64,000 nucleotides of DNA from Paracoccus versutus (GTDB taxonomy: Bacteria > Pseudomonadota > Alphaproteobacteria > Rhodobacterales > Rhodobacteraceae). Shown piece by piece: positions 36,426 through 44,886 of this stretch. The notes under the pieces were generated by a model. That model did not search any database, was not told the DNA's origin, and worked only from the letters and a program-made list of their open reading frames with translations. The position numbers were made by a program, and so were the translations under genes. Numbering within the stretch: the stretch's first letter is position 1; every line of letters begins with the position of its first letter. The stretch is taken from contig NZ_JRKO01000017.1 in assembly GCF_000763885.1 (NCBI RefSeq), positions 1 through 64,000 of the forward strand, given 5' to 3'.

Positions 36426-37613
36426 TCAGAACTTGCATTCGGTTTCGGGACGGTCGAAGCCCAGCGTGTCCAGCGCCGAGCTTTGGTGCAGATACTGGTC
36501 CTGCGGGCTGACCGAGGCGGTGACGGAATCGGTGGCCAGCAGGATCGGCTGGCGCAGCTGGTGGTCCCAGTCGCGCAGGGTCAGCTTTTGCCCCTTGAAG
36601 CCCGCGACCTCGAAATTCTCGGACAGCATGAACTCTTTCAGCGCGACGGGGTCGGTGCTTTGCGTGCGCGTCGCCGCCTCGCCGATCATGCGCAGCGCGA
36701 TCCAGGTCTGGTAATCCTCCTCGCGGATCGGGCGGCCGGCGAGCTTTTCGAAACGGTTCTGGAACTGCGTCGCCCCCCAGGCCTCGAGCGAGGGCGCCCA
36801 GCTGCGCGGCACCAGCCCGGCCGAACCGGCGACCGGCCGCGGATCCCAGGTCGCATAGGGCAGCCAGTCGGCAAAGACGCCGTTCTCGTCCGCCGCGATC
36901 AGCACGTCATGGGCCGGCGCGCGCTGGGTAAAGACCGGCATCTGCTGCTGGACCTGCACATGGCCGCTGTCGCTGCGCCGGCTGCCGCCGGTATCCTCAT
37001 AGGTGCGGGCCTCGACGATCTTGGCGCCGAACTTGGTCGCGGCGCGGCGATAGGCGTCGGCCAGCGCCACGTCCTCGGGATGGCTGCCGGCGATCAGGAA
37101 CCAGTTCGGCCATTGCTTCCACATCAGGAATTGCGCCAGCGCATCGGCCAGCATGGCGTGGCTGGGCGCGGCATGGATCACGTTGAAGCGGCAGTCCTTG
37201 CCGCGCAGGCCGTCGCCGCGCGCCCGCGCATTCAGCACCAGCGCCCGGTCGCCGGCCTGATCGGCCAGGGCCAGCGTCTGCGCATCATCGGCCAGCGTGA
37301 CGATGAAGGGGATACCCTGGGCCAGCAGCTTGTCCATCTCGGCCGGGGCGGATTCGGGCGTGGCGGCGATCTCCAGCGCCTCGAAATCCTGGTTCATGAA
37401 GCGGCCGGTGGTGTCGTTGTCCTCGATCGCCAGCCGCGCGCCGGCAAAGCCCAGATCCTCGGGCGGCGCGTCCAGCCGCGAGATGGGCGGCAGGCTGGGC
37501 ACGTCCACCCGCAGCACGGCGGCGCGCACGGTCTGCGAGGCTGCGGCATCTTGCGCAAGGGCTGGATTTGCCATGGACAAACCAGCCAAAAGTATGATGA
37601 TTCTGCCTTTCAT
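36426..37613 (-). CDS. Periplasmic substrate-binding protein of the PQQ-associated ABC system
   Basis: 395 residues with a signal peptide (1-20, ALA-Q). The mature protein is a type I periplasmic-binding fold (LAIEDNDTTGRFM, NVIHAAPSHAMLADALAQFL). It is the first gene of a minus-strand run: binding protein, propeller, Asp-rich protein, ATPase, permease, unknown protein, mobA. An operator-like palindrome lies 91 bp upstream of its start. It begins divergently from the DUF2380-like gene. Confidence 0.85.
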   Translation of the reverse strand: MKGRIIILLAGLSMANPALAQDAAASQTVRAAVLRVDVPSLPPISRLDAPPEDLGFAGARLAIEDNDTTGRFMNQDFEALEIAATPESAPAEMDKLLAQGIPFIVTLADDAQTLALADQAGDRALVLNARARGDGLRGKDCRFNVIHAAPSHAMLADALAQFLMWKQWPNWFLIAGSHPEDVALADAYRRAATKFGAKIVEARTYEDTGGSRRSDSGHVQVQQQMPVFTQRAPAHDVLIAADENGVFADWLPYATWDPRPVAGSAGLVPRSWAPSLEAWGATQFQNRFEKLAGRPIREEDYQTWIALRMIGEAATRTQSTDPVALKEFMLSENFEVAGFKGQKLTLRDWDHQLRQPILLATDSVTASVSPQDQYLHQSSALDTLGFDRPETECKF

Positions 37614-37703
37614 GGCCGTCCTCCCCCCTGCATCATGCCGGGTCAATCCGCCTGCGCCAACCCGGCAGATGCCCCGGTTCCAGCCGGGTGAAATCCCCTG
37701 ATA

Positions 37704-37716
37704 CCTAAGTCTTAGG
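37704..37716. promoter_or_regulatory. Operator-like palindrome, site C
   Basis: CCTAAGTCTTAGG is a perfect inverted repeat (6 bp arms, 1-bp centre). On the minus strand it reads CCTAAGACTTAGG, matching 11 of 13 bases of the sites upstream of xoxF and cycB. It lies between the divergent binding-protein and DUF2380-like genes. Confidence 0.55.
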
Positions 37717-37754
37717 GACTTTCGTCCTATGGACGCATGCGGGGGGCCGAGGGC

Positions 37755-38288
37755 ATGGTTCTGCGCATGGGATTCCCGCGGCTCATCCTGATTGCCTGCG
37801 CCGTCGTCCTGGCCGGATCCGGCGCCGGGGCGGACCAGCCGGCACGCGGATCGCCGCCGCCGCCCGACAGCGCCGCCTGGTTCGGCCTGCATTTCATCGA
37901 CACCTCGACCGAAGGCGCGATCAACGGCGTGCGGGCGGATGAGACCCGCCGCATCGAGATGGCCGAGGCGGTCATCGCCGAGGATCTGCGCAACCGCGGC
38001 TTCACCCTGCTGGAGCCGCCGGCCGAGCAGGTGGCCGGGATCAAGAACCTCACGCAATCGAACGGCAGCGACAGCCGCATCGCGCGTGAGCTGGGCGCGC
38101 ATTACGCGATCTCGGGCGAGGTGCAGAAGGTCTCGAACCTGATCCTGTCGCTGAACCTTTACGTCCGCGACGCCGCCAGCGGCGACACGGTGCGCGCCGG
38201 CGTGGTCGACATTCGCGGCAATACCGACGAAAGCTTTCGCCGCGGCTATCTCTACCTGTTGAAAAACATCATCTTTCGGGAGGAATGA
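37755..38288 (+). CDS. DUF2380-like secreted protein
   Basis: 177 residues from ATG 37755 (CGAGGG upstream); ATG 37737 and 37767 are alternatives. A signal peptide ends near GAGAD. The mature part (AAWFGLHFIDTSTEGAINGV, then a long helix and IARELGAHYAISGEVQKVSN) fits the DUF2380 family often found next to quinoprotein alcohol dehydrogenase genes. Function unknown. It forms a two-gene plus-strand unit with the SRPBCC gene, 3 bp apart. Confidence 0.7.
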   Translation: MVLRMGFPRLILIACAVVLAGSGAGADQPARGSPPPPDSAAWFGLHFIDTSTEGAINGVRADETRRIEMAEAVIAEDLRNRGFTLLEPPAEQVAGIKNLTQSNGSDSRIARELGAHYAISGEVQKVSNLILSLNLYVRDAASGDTVRAGVVDIRGNTDESFRRGYLYLLKNIIFREE

Positions 38289-38291
38289 CGG

Positions 38292-38843
38292 ATGATCCGA
38301 CTGCTGGCCCTGTCGATCGGTGCGGCCCTGGCCCTGGCCCCCGCGGCCGAGGCGCATGGCCCGCCGCGGCTGAAGCTGGAGATGCAGCAAAAGCTGGATG
38401 CCACCCCGGACGAGGTCTGGGCCGCGATCGGCCGGTTCGACGACATGAGCTGGCACCCGGCCATCGCCAGCCTGGAGCTGACCGGCGACGGCTCGGCCGA
38501 CCAGCCCGAGACATCCACCCGCGTGCTGCATCTGAAAGCCGACGCGGGCGATCCGACCATCACCGAGGTTCTTTCGAAATGGCAGCCCGAAAAGCGCTGC
38601 TATGCCTATCGCATCACCGAGGTCGAGGTGACGGTGCTGCCGGTGACGAACTATGCCGCGACGCTTTGCGTCCGGGACGAGGGCGGCAAGGCGCTGGTCA
38701 ACTGGAAGGGCGGCTTCTATCGCGGCTATCCCAACAACGAACCCCCGCCGGAACTGAACGACGAGGCGGCGATCCAGGCCGTGACCGGCGTCTACCGCGC
38801 CGGGCTCGATGCGCTGGCGGAACGGTTCGGCAAGGCCGAATAG
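38292..38843 (+). CDS. MxaD-like SRPBCC periplasmic protein
   Basis: 183 residues with a signal peptide (1-21, AEA-H). The mature protein is a START/SRPBCC fold (DATPDEVWAAIGRFDDMSWHP, then WKGGFYRG). MxaD, its relative in methanol-oxidation clusters, helps contact between methanol dehydrogenase and its cytochrome; the same role here for XoxF is inferred. Confidence 0.82.
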   Translation: MIRLLALSIGAALALAPAAEAHGPPRLKLEMQQKLDATPDEVWAAIGRFDDMSWHPAIASLELTGDGSADQPETSTRVLHLKADAGDPTITEVLSKWQPEKRCYAYRITEVEVTVLPVTNYAATLCVRDEGGKALVNWKGGFYRGYPNNEPPPELNDEAAIQAVTGVYRAGLDALAERFGKAE

Positions 38844-38852
38844 CGGGGTCGC

Positions 38853-39389
38853 TTACGGGGTGGCGGGGCTGACCGGCTCCAGCCCGCCGCCCTGTTCCTG
38901 CCAGCCCTCGATCCCGTCGGGAAACCAGATCACGCCGCGATAGCCCAGCGCCACGGCGCGCCTGGCGGCGTTCCAGCTCATCCAGCAGTCGCGCTTGCAA
39001 AAGATCACCAAGGGCGCCGCCTTGTCGCCGCCCGACAGGCGCGCCAACCCCTCGGCCAGCCGCGCCTGTTCCACGGGGGAAAGCCGCTCGTAGCCGGTGC
39101 CGTGCAGCCAGGTCGCGCCCGGAATGGACAGGTGCGGCGGCGCGTTCCACAGCGTGCCTTCGGGCAGGCCCTCGGGGCGGGCGGTGCGCGGCAGCACGTC
39201 GATGAAGGGCAGGCCGCGGGCATGCAGTTCCATCGCCTCGGCCGCGCCGATCACCCGCGCGCCGGCCAGGGTGGCCGGGGTTTCAGACCGATAGGGCTCG
39301 CCATGGAAACCCTGCGGCTCGGGCACCTGAGCCTGGGCCTGGACCGCGCCGGCCACAACGACCGCCAGCGCCGCCCAGGCCTGTCTCAT
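38853..39389 (-). CDS. PQQ-dependent catabolism-associated CXXCW-type rhodanese-like protein
   Basis: 178 residues with a signal peptide (1-20, AQA-Q). A rhodanese-like domain carries the family's cysteine signature as FCKRDCWMSWNAARR near residue 130. It is found with quinoprotein dehydrogenases; a redox or sulfur role in the periplasm is likely but unproven. Its start overlaps the xoxJ stop. Confidence 0.85.
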   Translation of the reverse strand: MRQAWAALAVVVAGAVQAQAQVPEPQGFHGEPYRSETPATLAGARVIGAAEAMELHARGLPFIDVLPRTARPEGLPEGTLWNAPPHLSIPGATWLHGTGYERLSPVEQARLAEGLARLSGGDKAAPLVIFCKRDCWMSWNAARRAVALGYRGVIWFPDGIEGWQEQGGGLEPVSPATP

Positions 39390-40198
39390 GGTTTCAAGCC
39401 CTTGCCGTAATCGTCCAGCAGCGGCACGCCGGCATCGCGCAGGATGGCGTCGATCTCGTCCTGGTGGCGGCGGATCAGGCTGTTCAGCTGCCGCTTCCAT
39501 TCCTGCTCGTCCAGCCGCACGCCCATGGTGATGCGATAGAACATGCGCGGCCCGCCGGCTTCCTTGAGCAGGGGCGTGAATTGCAGTTCGGGATCGTGCT
39601 TGACCAGCGGACCGGCCAGCGGACCCCAGATCACCGCGGCCGCCAGCGCGCCCGATTTCACCTGGGCCAGCATCTCGCCCGCCGGATCCTCGACCCGGCG
39701 ATCCACGAACAGATCCCAGCCGCGCATGTCCTTGGCCAGCCCCGCCCGCGCCAGGTTGGTCGCCGGCGGCGTGCCCGCCACCACGCCGATCGGATGGCCC
39801 TGAAGCGCCGGATCCTCCAACACCTCGACCGAGGCCAGCGGGCTGTCCCGGCGCGTCACGATGCCGTAGGCCGAGGTATAGTAATGGTTGGTGTTCTGCA
39901 CCATCTCGTCGCCCTGGGCATAGCCGATGACGACATCGCAAAGCCCGGCGCGCAGGGTCTTGCGGATGAATCCCGGCCCCTGCGGGAACCAGGTATAGGC
40001 CACCGGCAGGCCCAGCTTGTCGGCGAAAAGCCGGGCGATGCGGTTCTCGAAACCCTGCTCGTCCTGGGACGACATCGGCACCGCGGCGGGATCGGCGCAG
40101 ACCCGGAATTCGGTCTTGGACCGCAGGTCGGCGACCTGCGCCGGCGCGGGCAGCGCGGCGCAGGCCAGCAGGGCGGCAAGGGCAAGCGCGCGTCTCAT
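39386..40198 (-). CDS. xoxJ: XoxJ/MoxJ-like periplasmic binding protein
   Basis: 270 residues with a signal peptide (1-20, APA-Q). It has a type II periplasmic-binding fold (FRVCADPAAVPMSSQDEQGFENRIARLF in two parts, CDVVIGYAQGDEM). In methylotrophs this protein is encoded beside xoxF and its cytochrome and is thought to help activate the dehydrogenase. The order xoxF-cycB-xoxJ here, with 4-bp overlaps, is the standard one. Confidence 0.88.
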   Translation of the reverse strand: MRRALALAALLACAALPAPAQVADLRSKTEFRVCADPAAVPMSSQDEQGFENRIARLFADKLGLPVAYTWFPQGPGFIRKTLRAGLCDVVIGYAQGDEMVQNTNHYYTSAYGIVTRRDSPLASVEVLEDPALQGHPIGVVAGTPPATNLARAGLAKDMRGWDLFVDRRVEDPAGEMLAQVKSGALAAAVIWGPLAGPLVKHDPELQFTPLLKEAGGPRMFYRITMGVRLDEQEWKRQLNSLIRRHQDEIDAILRDAGVPLLDDYGKGLKP

Positions 40199-40857
40199 CC
40201 GCTCATGCAGGAATCTTCCTGCGCGACAAATTCCTCGGACTTGTCCTCTCTCTTGGCGGGGCGGCCGCGCGGCAGCTCGCCCACCCCCCGCGCCAGCAGA
40301 TAGGCATAGATGTCGTCGATATAGCACCAGACGTTCTTGTTGGTGCCAAAGGCCGGCATGACCAGGTTGGCGGCCGTGTTGACCTCTTGCTTGCCCGAGG
40401 CGGCGATTTCCAGGAAATCGTAATAGCCGAGATTCAGCACCGAGTTCTTCAGCGCCGGCGCATAGGTCGAGCCCTCGCCGTCCGGGCCGTGGCAGACATG
40501 GCATTCCGCCGAATAGCGGCGATAGCCCGAGAAAGTCGCCCAATCCACCGTGCCGTCCTCGGCGATCTTGAAGGTGGGGATGTCCTCGGCCGTATACCAG
40601 CGGCCGTTCTCCATGTGGTCGGGGGTGATGTCCTGGCCGTTCGGCAGCGCCTGCTTGCCGCCGGCCTCCTGCCCGGCGGGTGCCTCGGCGGCCGGTTGCT
40701 GTTGTTGCCCTCCATCGCCCGAGACGGCGGCGGCAGCGCCTGCCCCGGCCTGGGCCGGGGGCGTGTCGGCGGATTGCGCAAGGGCCGTTCCGGTAAGTGC
40801 GCCGATCATGCAGGCGACACCGATCGCCATCAGGCTGGCGGTCGTCTTGCTGGTCAT
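40195..40857 (-). CDS. cycB: Cytochrome c-553i-like electron acceptor of XoxF
   Basis: 220 residues: signal peptide (1-27), a low-complexity Ala/Gln/Gly linker (30-70) and one heme domain with C119-H-V-C122-H123 and probable axial M167 (NLVMPAFG). It takes electrons from the PQQ of XoxF and passes them towards terminal oxidases. Two extra cysteines near the C-terminus (VWCYIDD, EDSCMSG) may form a disulfide. It lies 101 bp after xoxF with its own motif upstream. Confidence 0.9.
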   Translation of the reverse strand: MTSKTTASLMAIGVACMIGALTGTALAQSADTPPAQAGAGAAAAVSGDGGQQQQPAAEAPAGQEAGGKQALPNGQDITPDHMENGRWYTAEDIPTFKIAEDGTVDWATFSGYRRYSAECHVCHGPDGEGSTYAPALKNSVLNLGYYDFLEIAASGKQEVNTAANLVMPAFGTNKNVWCYIDDIYAYLLARGVGELPRGRPAKREDKSEEFVAQEDSCMSG

Positions 40858-40894
40858 GAATTTCCTCCCTGGCTGTCACCCGAAGATGATGGCT

Positions 40895-40918
40895 CGCCCC
40901 AAGGTTATCCCTGGGGCG
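40895..40918. other. Hairpin in the xoxF-cycB gap
   Basis: CGCCCCA (40895-40901) pairs with TGGGGCG (40912-40918) around a 10-nt loop. It lacks a T-run on the minus strand, so partial attenuation or mRNA stabilisation is more likely than full termination. Confidence 0.4.
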
Positions 40919-40950
40919 GCCAGTTTCGAGTCACAGTTTGCTTTCCGGCA

Positions 40951-40963
40951 CCAAAGTATTAGC
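40951..40963 (-). promoter_or_regulatory. Operator-like motif, site B (upstream of cycB)
   Basis: On the minus strand GCTAATACTTTGG, identical in 12 of 13 bases to the site upstream of xoxF. It overlaps the TAA stop of xoxF and lies 94 bp before the cycB ATG. Confidence 0.5.
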
Positions 40964-42761
40964 CCGGCAGTTCGAACACGGTCAGCTGGCCGCCCAGCTC
41001 GGTGTATTGCGACAGCGAGGCATAGCCGCCCACCGCGCCAAGCCCGTCGTTGGGATTGGTCAGGCCCGCCGCAAGGCCGATGCCGGCCCAGCCGCCGACA
41101 CCCGACAGGATGCCGATATACTGCTTGCCGCCATGCTCGTAGGTCATCACGTTGCCGATGATGCCCGAGGGGGTCTTGAACTTGTAAAGCTCTTCGCCCG
41201 TCTGCGCGTCCACCGCCTTCAGATAGCCTTCCAGCGTGCCGTAGAAGACCACGTCGCCCGCCGTCGCCAGGGCGCCCGACCAGACCGAGAACTGTTCCGG
41301 GATGGACCACTTGATCTCGCCGGTGGTGTTGTCCCAGGCGATGAAATTGCCCATGCCGCCATGGCTGTTCGGCGCGGGATACATGGACAGCGTGGCGCCG
41401 ACATAGGGCTGGCCGGCGGTATAGGCCACCCGGAAGGGCTCGTAATCCATGCAGACATGGTTCGTCGGGACATAGAACAGGTTGGTCTTGGGCGAGAAGG
41501 CCGCCGGCTGCTGGTCCTTGGTGCCCAGCGCCGCCGGGCAGACGCCGGTGGTGTTCTCGTCCTCGCCGTTCTGGGCGGTCGAGTATTCGGCCACCACGGC
41601 CGGGCGGCCATAGGTCTCCGAATTGGGGTCCATGTCGACGCCGGTGGTCCAGTTCACCACCGGGTCGTATTTCTCGGCCACCAGCAACTCGCCCGTCTCG
41701 CGGTCGAGCGTATAGGCCAGGCCGTTGCGGTCGAAATGCGTCAGCAGCTTGCGTTCCTGCCCGTCGATGGTCTGGTTGGTCAGGATCATCTCGTTGACGC
41801 CGTCGTAGTCCCATTCGTCATGCGGCGTCATCTGGTAGAACCACTTGGCCATGCCGGTGTCGGCATCCCGCGCCATGATGGTCATCGACCACTTGTTGTC
41901 GCCCGGCCGCTGCGAGGGGTTCCAGGTCGAGGGGTTGCCGGTGCCGTAATAGACCAGGTTCAGGTCCGGGTCATACGAGAACCAGCCCCAGATCGTACCG
42001 CCGCCGATCTTCCACTGGTCGCCCTCCCAGCTGCTGAGCGAGCTGTCGGCGCCGATGGGCTTGCCCAGATGGGTGGTGGTTTCGGGATCGACCAGCAGTT
42101 CCTCGTCCGGGCCGGTGGACCAGGCTTTCCACGCCTCGGACCCGTCGGCCAGGTTCAGCGCGGTCATGCGGCCGCGCACGCCGTATTCGCCGCCCGAGAC
42201 GCCGACCAGGACCTTGTCCTTGACCGGCACCACCGTCGCCGTCAGCGTCTCGCCTATGGCGGGGTCGCCGATCTTGGTCGACCATTTCGCCTCGCCGGTC
42301 TTGGCGTCCAGCGCCACCACCGTCGTATCGGCCTGGCCCAGCAGGATCATGCCGTCGGCATAGGAAAGGCCGCGATAGACCGTGTCGCAGCACATCACCG
42401 CGATGACGTTCGGATCCTGCTGCGGCTCATAGCGCCACAGGATCTTGCCGTTGTCGTTCAGGTCCAGCGCAAAGACCTTGTTCGGAAAGGGGGTGTGGAC
42501 ATACATCACGTCGCCGATCACCAGGGGCGAGCCCTCGTGCCCGCGCAGCACCCCGGTCGAGAAGGTCCAGGCGACGCGCAAATCCTTGACGTTGTCCTTG
42601 TTGATCTGATCCAGGGTCGAATATCGCGTGTTCGCGTAATCGCCCATCTGGATCGCCCATTGCTGGGGCTTGGCGATCTCGGCCAGCACACTGTCATTGG
42701 CCAGCACCGCCGTGCCGGACATGAGCAGCGCAAGGCAGGCGCCGTTCATCAGGGTTTTCAT
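40959..42761 (-). CDS. xoxF: XoxF, lanthanide-dependent PQQ methanol dehydrogenase
   Basis: 600 residues from ATG 42761 (GGAGGAAA upstream). A signal peptide (1-21) sends it to the periplasm. The eight-bladed quinoprotein propeller has the vicinal disulfide C124-C125, metal ligands E192 and N276, catalytic D318 and, two residues on, D320 (HDEWDYDG). That extra Asp marks the XoxF type that uses a lanthanide; calcium-type MxaF has Ala there. It oxidises methanol with PQQ. The cytochrome and XoxJ genes follow; PQQ synthesis genes are not in the window. Confidence 0.96.
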   Translation of the reverse strand: MKTLMNGACLALLMSGTAVLANDSVLAEIAKPQQWAIQMGDYANTRYSTLDQINKDNVKDLRVAWTFSTGVLRGHEGSPLVIGDVMYVHTPFPNKVFALDLNDNGKILWRYEPQQDPNVIAVMCCDTVYRGLSYADGMILLGQADTTVVALDAKTGEAKWSTKIGDPAIGETLTATVVPVKDKVLVGVSGGEYGVRGRMTALNLADGSEAWKAWSTGPDEELLVDPETTTHLGKPIGADSSLSSWEGDQWKIGGGTIWGWFSYDPDLNLVYYGTGNPSTWNPSQRPGDNKWSMTIMARDADTGMAKWFYQMTPHDEWDYDGVNEMILTNQTIDGQERKLLTHFDRNGLAYTLDRETGELLVAEKYDPVVNWTTGVDMDPNSETYGRPAVVAEYSTAQNGEDENTTGVCPAALGTKDQQPAAFSPKTNLFYVPTNHVCMDYEPFRVAYTAGQPYVGATLSMYPAPNSHGGMGNFIAWDNTTGEIKWSIPEQFSVWSGALATAGDVVFYGTLEGYLKAVDAQTGEELYKFKTPSGIIGNVMTYEHGGKQYIGILSGVGGWAGIGLAAGLTNPNDGLGAVGGYASLSQYTELGGQLTVFELPG

Positions 42762-42873
42762 GAATTTTCCTCCGCATGCCGGTGATCGCGCTGCTCCTCC
42801 TGCGCAAGCACCTTCTGCTGGAAGGTTCGGACCCGGCCGCATTTGCGTCAACGCGGCCGGCAGGCTCACAAGA

Positions 42874-42886
42874 CCAAAGTATTAGG
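42874..42886 (-). promoter_or_regulatory. Operator-like motif, site A (upstream of xoxF)
   Basis: On the minus strand CCTAATACTTTGG, an imperfect inverted repeat 113 bp before the xoxF ATG. A TTGACC lies about 22 bp further upstream. It shares a 12-base core (CTAATACTTTGG) with site B. Confidence 0.55.
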
Positions 42887-42937
42887 GAAATTCGGCAATA
42901 GGTATGGGGTCAATCCCCCCGCCGCCCCTTTCGACAG

Positions 42938-43777
42938 CTAGCCCAGCCGTTCGGCATGCCAGCGGATGTGATCCGCCATGAAGGTCTGCACGAAGAAATA
43001 GCTGTGGTCGTAGCCCTGTTGCATGCGGAAGGTGCCGGGCTGGCGGCGTTCGGCCATGGCATGGGCCAGCGCCTCGGGCTTCAGCAGGTCCAGGAACTGG
43101 TCGCTGGCGCCCTGGTCGATCAGCACCTCGCCGGGATAGCCGCGCTGGCGCATCAGCAGGGTCGAATCGTGGCGTTCCCAGGCGCTGCGGTCCTCGCCCA
43201 GATAGGCGGCGAACTGCTTGCGCCCCCAGTCGGATTCGCTGGGATGCGCGATCGGCGAAAAGGCCGAGACGGACTTGTAGCGCTCGGGCAGGGTCATGGC
43301 GATGGTCAGCGCGCCATGGCCGCCCATGGAATGCCCGGTGATGCCCTGCGCCTCGCGGTCCAGGGGAAAGTTGCCGAAGACCAGTTCCGGCAGTTCGTGG
43401 GTGATATAGTGCCACATGCGGAAATGCGGCGCCCAGGGGGCCTGGGTCGCATCGACATAGAAGCCGGCGCCCTGCCCCAGGTCGTAGGCCTCGTCATTGG
43501 CCACGCCCTCGCCGCGCGGCGAGGTGTCGGGAAAGATCACCGCGATGCCGTATTCCGCCGCCCATTCCTGCGCGCCGGCCTTGGTCATGGCGTTCTCATG
43601 CGTGCAGGTCAGGCCCGACAGATACCACAGCACCGGCACCTTGCCGTATTCGGCCTGCGGCGGCAGGTAGACGGCAAAGGTCATCGGCGTGCCGGTCGCC
43701 TGCGACTGGTGGCGATAGACGCCCTGGATGCCGCCGAAGCTGCGGTTTTCCGATACGGTTTCATAGGCCAGACTCAT
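42938..43777 (-). CDS. fghA: S-formylglutathione hydrolase
   Basis: 279 residues, alpha/beta-hydrolase of the esterase D family. The nucleophile elbow is GHSMGGHG with S150; likely acid and base are the Asp of IDQGASDQF and the His of GYDHSYFF. It splits S-formylglutathione, the FlhA product, to formate and glutathione. Length and sequence are typical. Confidence 0.95.
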   Translation of the reverse strand: MSLAYETVSENRSFGGIQGVYRHQSQATGTPMTFAVYLPPQAEYGKVPVLWYLSGLTCTHENAMTKAGAQEWAAEYGIAVIFPDTSPRGEGVANDEAYDLGQGAGFYVDATQAPWAPHFRMWHYITHELPELVFGNFPLDREAQGITGHSMGGHGALTIAMTLPERYKSVSAFSPIAHPSESDWGRKQFAAYLGEDRSAWERHDSTLLMRQRGYPGEVLIDQGASDQFLDLLKPEALAHAMAERRQPGTFRMQQGYDHSYFFVQTFMADHIRWHAERLG

Positions 43778-44175
43778 GGCTCAATCCCTCTTGTCAGGTC
43801 GTGGAACATGGCCGGTGCATCGGCACGGGCCATGCCGGGGCCGAAGAAACGCGGCGGGCAGCCGGCCGGCAATATCAAAACCGGCTTTCTGCCACGAATG
43901 AACGGTGCCGGCAGGGCTGCGACGGCGAAATCGCCGCGGGCGCGGGCGCAATTCCGACAGCGGCCCGTCGCCACGTTGCCGGATGTCGGCGGCTGGCAGC
44001 CTGGGCTTGCGCATGGCCGGGTCCGTAGGCCGCGATGGCGAAATCCACCCGGTCGCGCAGGGCGTGCCGGCAGCCCGGCGCCGTGGCGAAAGCCCCGCGC
44101 GACCAGGCTGGCCTGGGCGACAGGCGGGACGGACCAGCATGTCTGCTGTCCCGCCCCGCCATCAACGCGGGCCCG
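43778..44175. other. Intergenic stretch without a recognisable gene
   Basis: 398 bp between fghA and the ClpP-family gene. Short open frames exist on both strands, but none has a ribosome site plus a protein-like composition or known motif; they are Arg/Pro/Ala-rich as expected for GC-rich non-coding DNA. A decayed gene cannot be excluded. Confidence 0.5.
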
Positions 44176-44811
44176 TCACTTCAGCTCGTCCACCGAGCGG
44201 ATGACCTTGCCCAGAAGGCCATAGTCCAGCGCCTCTTGCGTGTTCAGCCAGAAGTCGCGCTGGGTGTCTTTTTCGATCCGCTCGACGGTCTGGCCGGTCG
44301 CCTCGGCAAAGATCTGGTTCAGCCGGTCGCGCATCAGCCGCACCTGCTCGGCCTGGATCATCATGTCGGACGAGGTGCCGCCGATCCCGCCCGAGGGCTG
44401 GTGGATCAGGAAGCGGGTGTTGGGCAGGCAGAAGCGGTTTACCTTCTCCGCGCCGACGAAGATCAGCGCCCCGGCCGAGGCGACCCAGCCCGAGCCGATG
44501 GTGCGCACGGTCGGGCGGATGAACTTGATCACGTCATGGATCATGTCGCCCGATTCGACATGGCCGCCGGGGGACGAGATCAGCATGTTGATCGGGTCTT
44601 CGCTGTCCTCGGCCAGGGCGAGCAGGTGCGCGACGGTGCGCTGCGCCAGCTTGTCGGTGATCGGCCCGGCGACGATGACCGTGCGCGACTTGAAGTAGAG
44701 CTTGCCGATCTTGTCGCCCTCGGGCAGGCCGAGGCCCTCGTCCTTCGAGCCCTCCTGGCGGCGCTCGTCTTCGTCGTCGTCATCGTCGTCCAGGCGGATG
44801 TGCTGTGCCAT
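44176..44811 (-). CDS. ClpP-family ATP-dependent protease subunit (paralog with acidic N-terminus)
   Basis: 211 residues from ATG 44811 (AAAGGA upstream). An acidic tail comes first (six Asp at 8-13, then EDE), followed by a ClpP fold with a full Ser-His-Asp set: S112 in VASAGAL, H137 in LIHQPSGG and D182 in EKDTQRDF. The Ser box has Ala where classical ClpP has Met (ASMGA). No ClpX/ClpA adjoins it; it lies between fghA and flhA. It is probably a second ClpP type rather than the housekeeping one. Confidence 0.85.
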   Translation of the reverse strand: MAQHIRLDDDDDDEDERRQEGSKDEGLGLPEGDKIGKLYFKSRTVIVAGPITDKLAQRTVAHLLALAEDSEDPINMLISSPGGHVESGDMIHDVIKFIRPTVRTIGSGWVASAGALIFVGAEKVNRFCLPNTRFLIHQPSGGIGGTSSDMMIQAEQVRLMRDRLNQIFAEATGQTVERIEKDTQRDFWLNTQEALDYGLLGKVIRSVDELK

Positions 44812-44886
44812 GATCGGTCCTTTCATGTTGACGGCGGGGCCGGTCGCCCGCCCCCGCCGTCCTTTTACCTAAGCAGCCCTTGACGA

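Noticed and set aside
43801..44204. Several short frames between fghA and the ClpP-family gene
   Set aside because: None has a ribosome site, consistent composition or known motif; two overlap each other on opposite strands.
44830..44861. GC hairpin between flhA and the ClpP-family gene as a terminator
   Set aside because: The 10-bp stem is real, but on the minus strand, where both genes lie, no T-run follows it, so termination is not supported.
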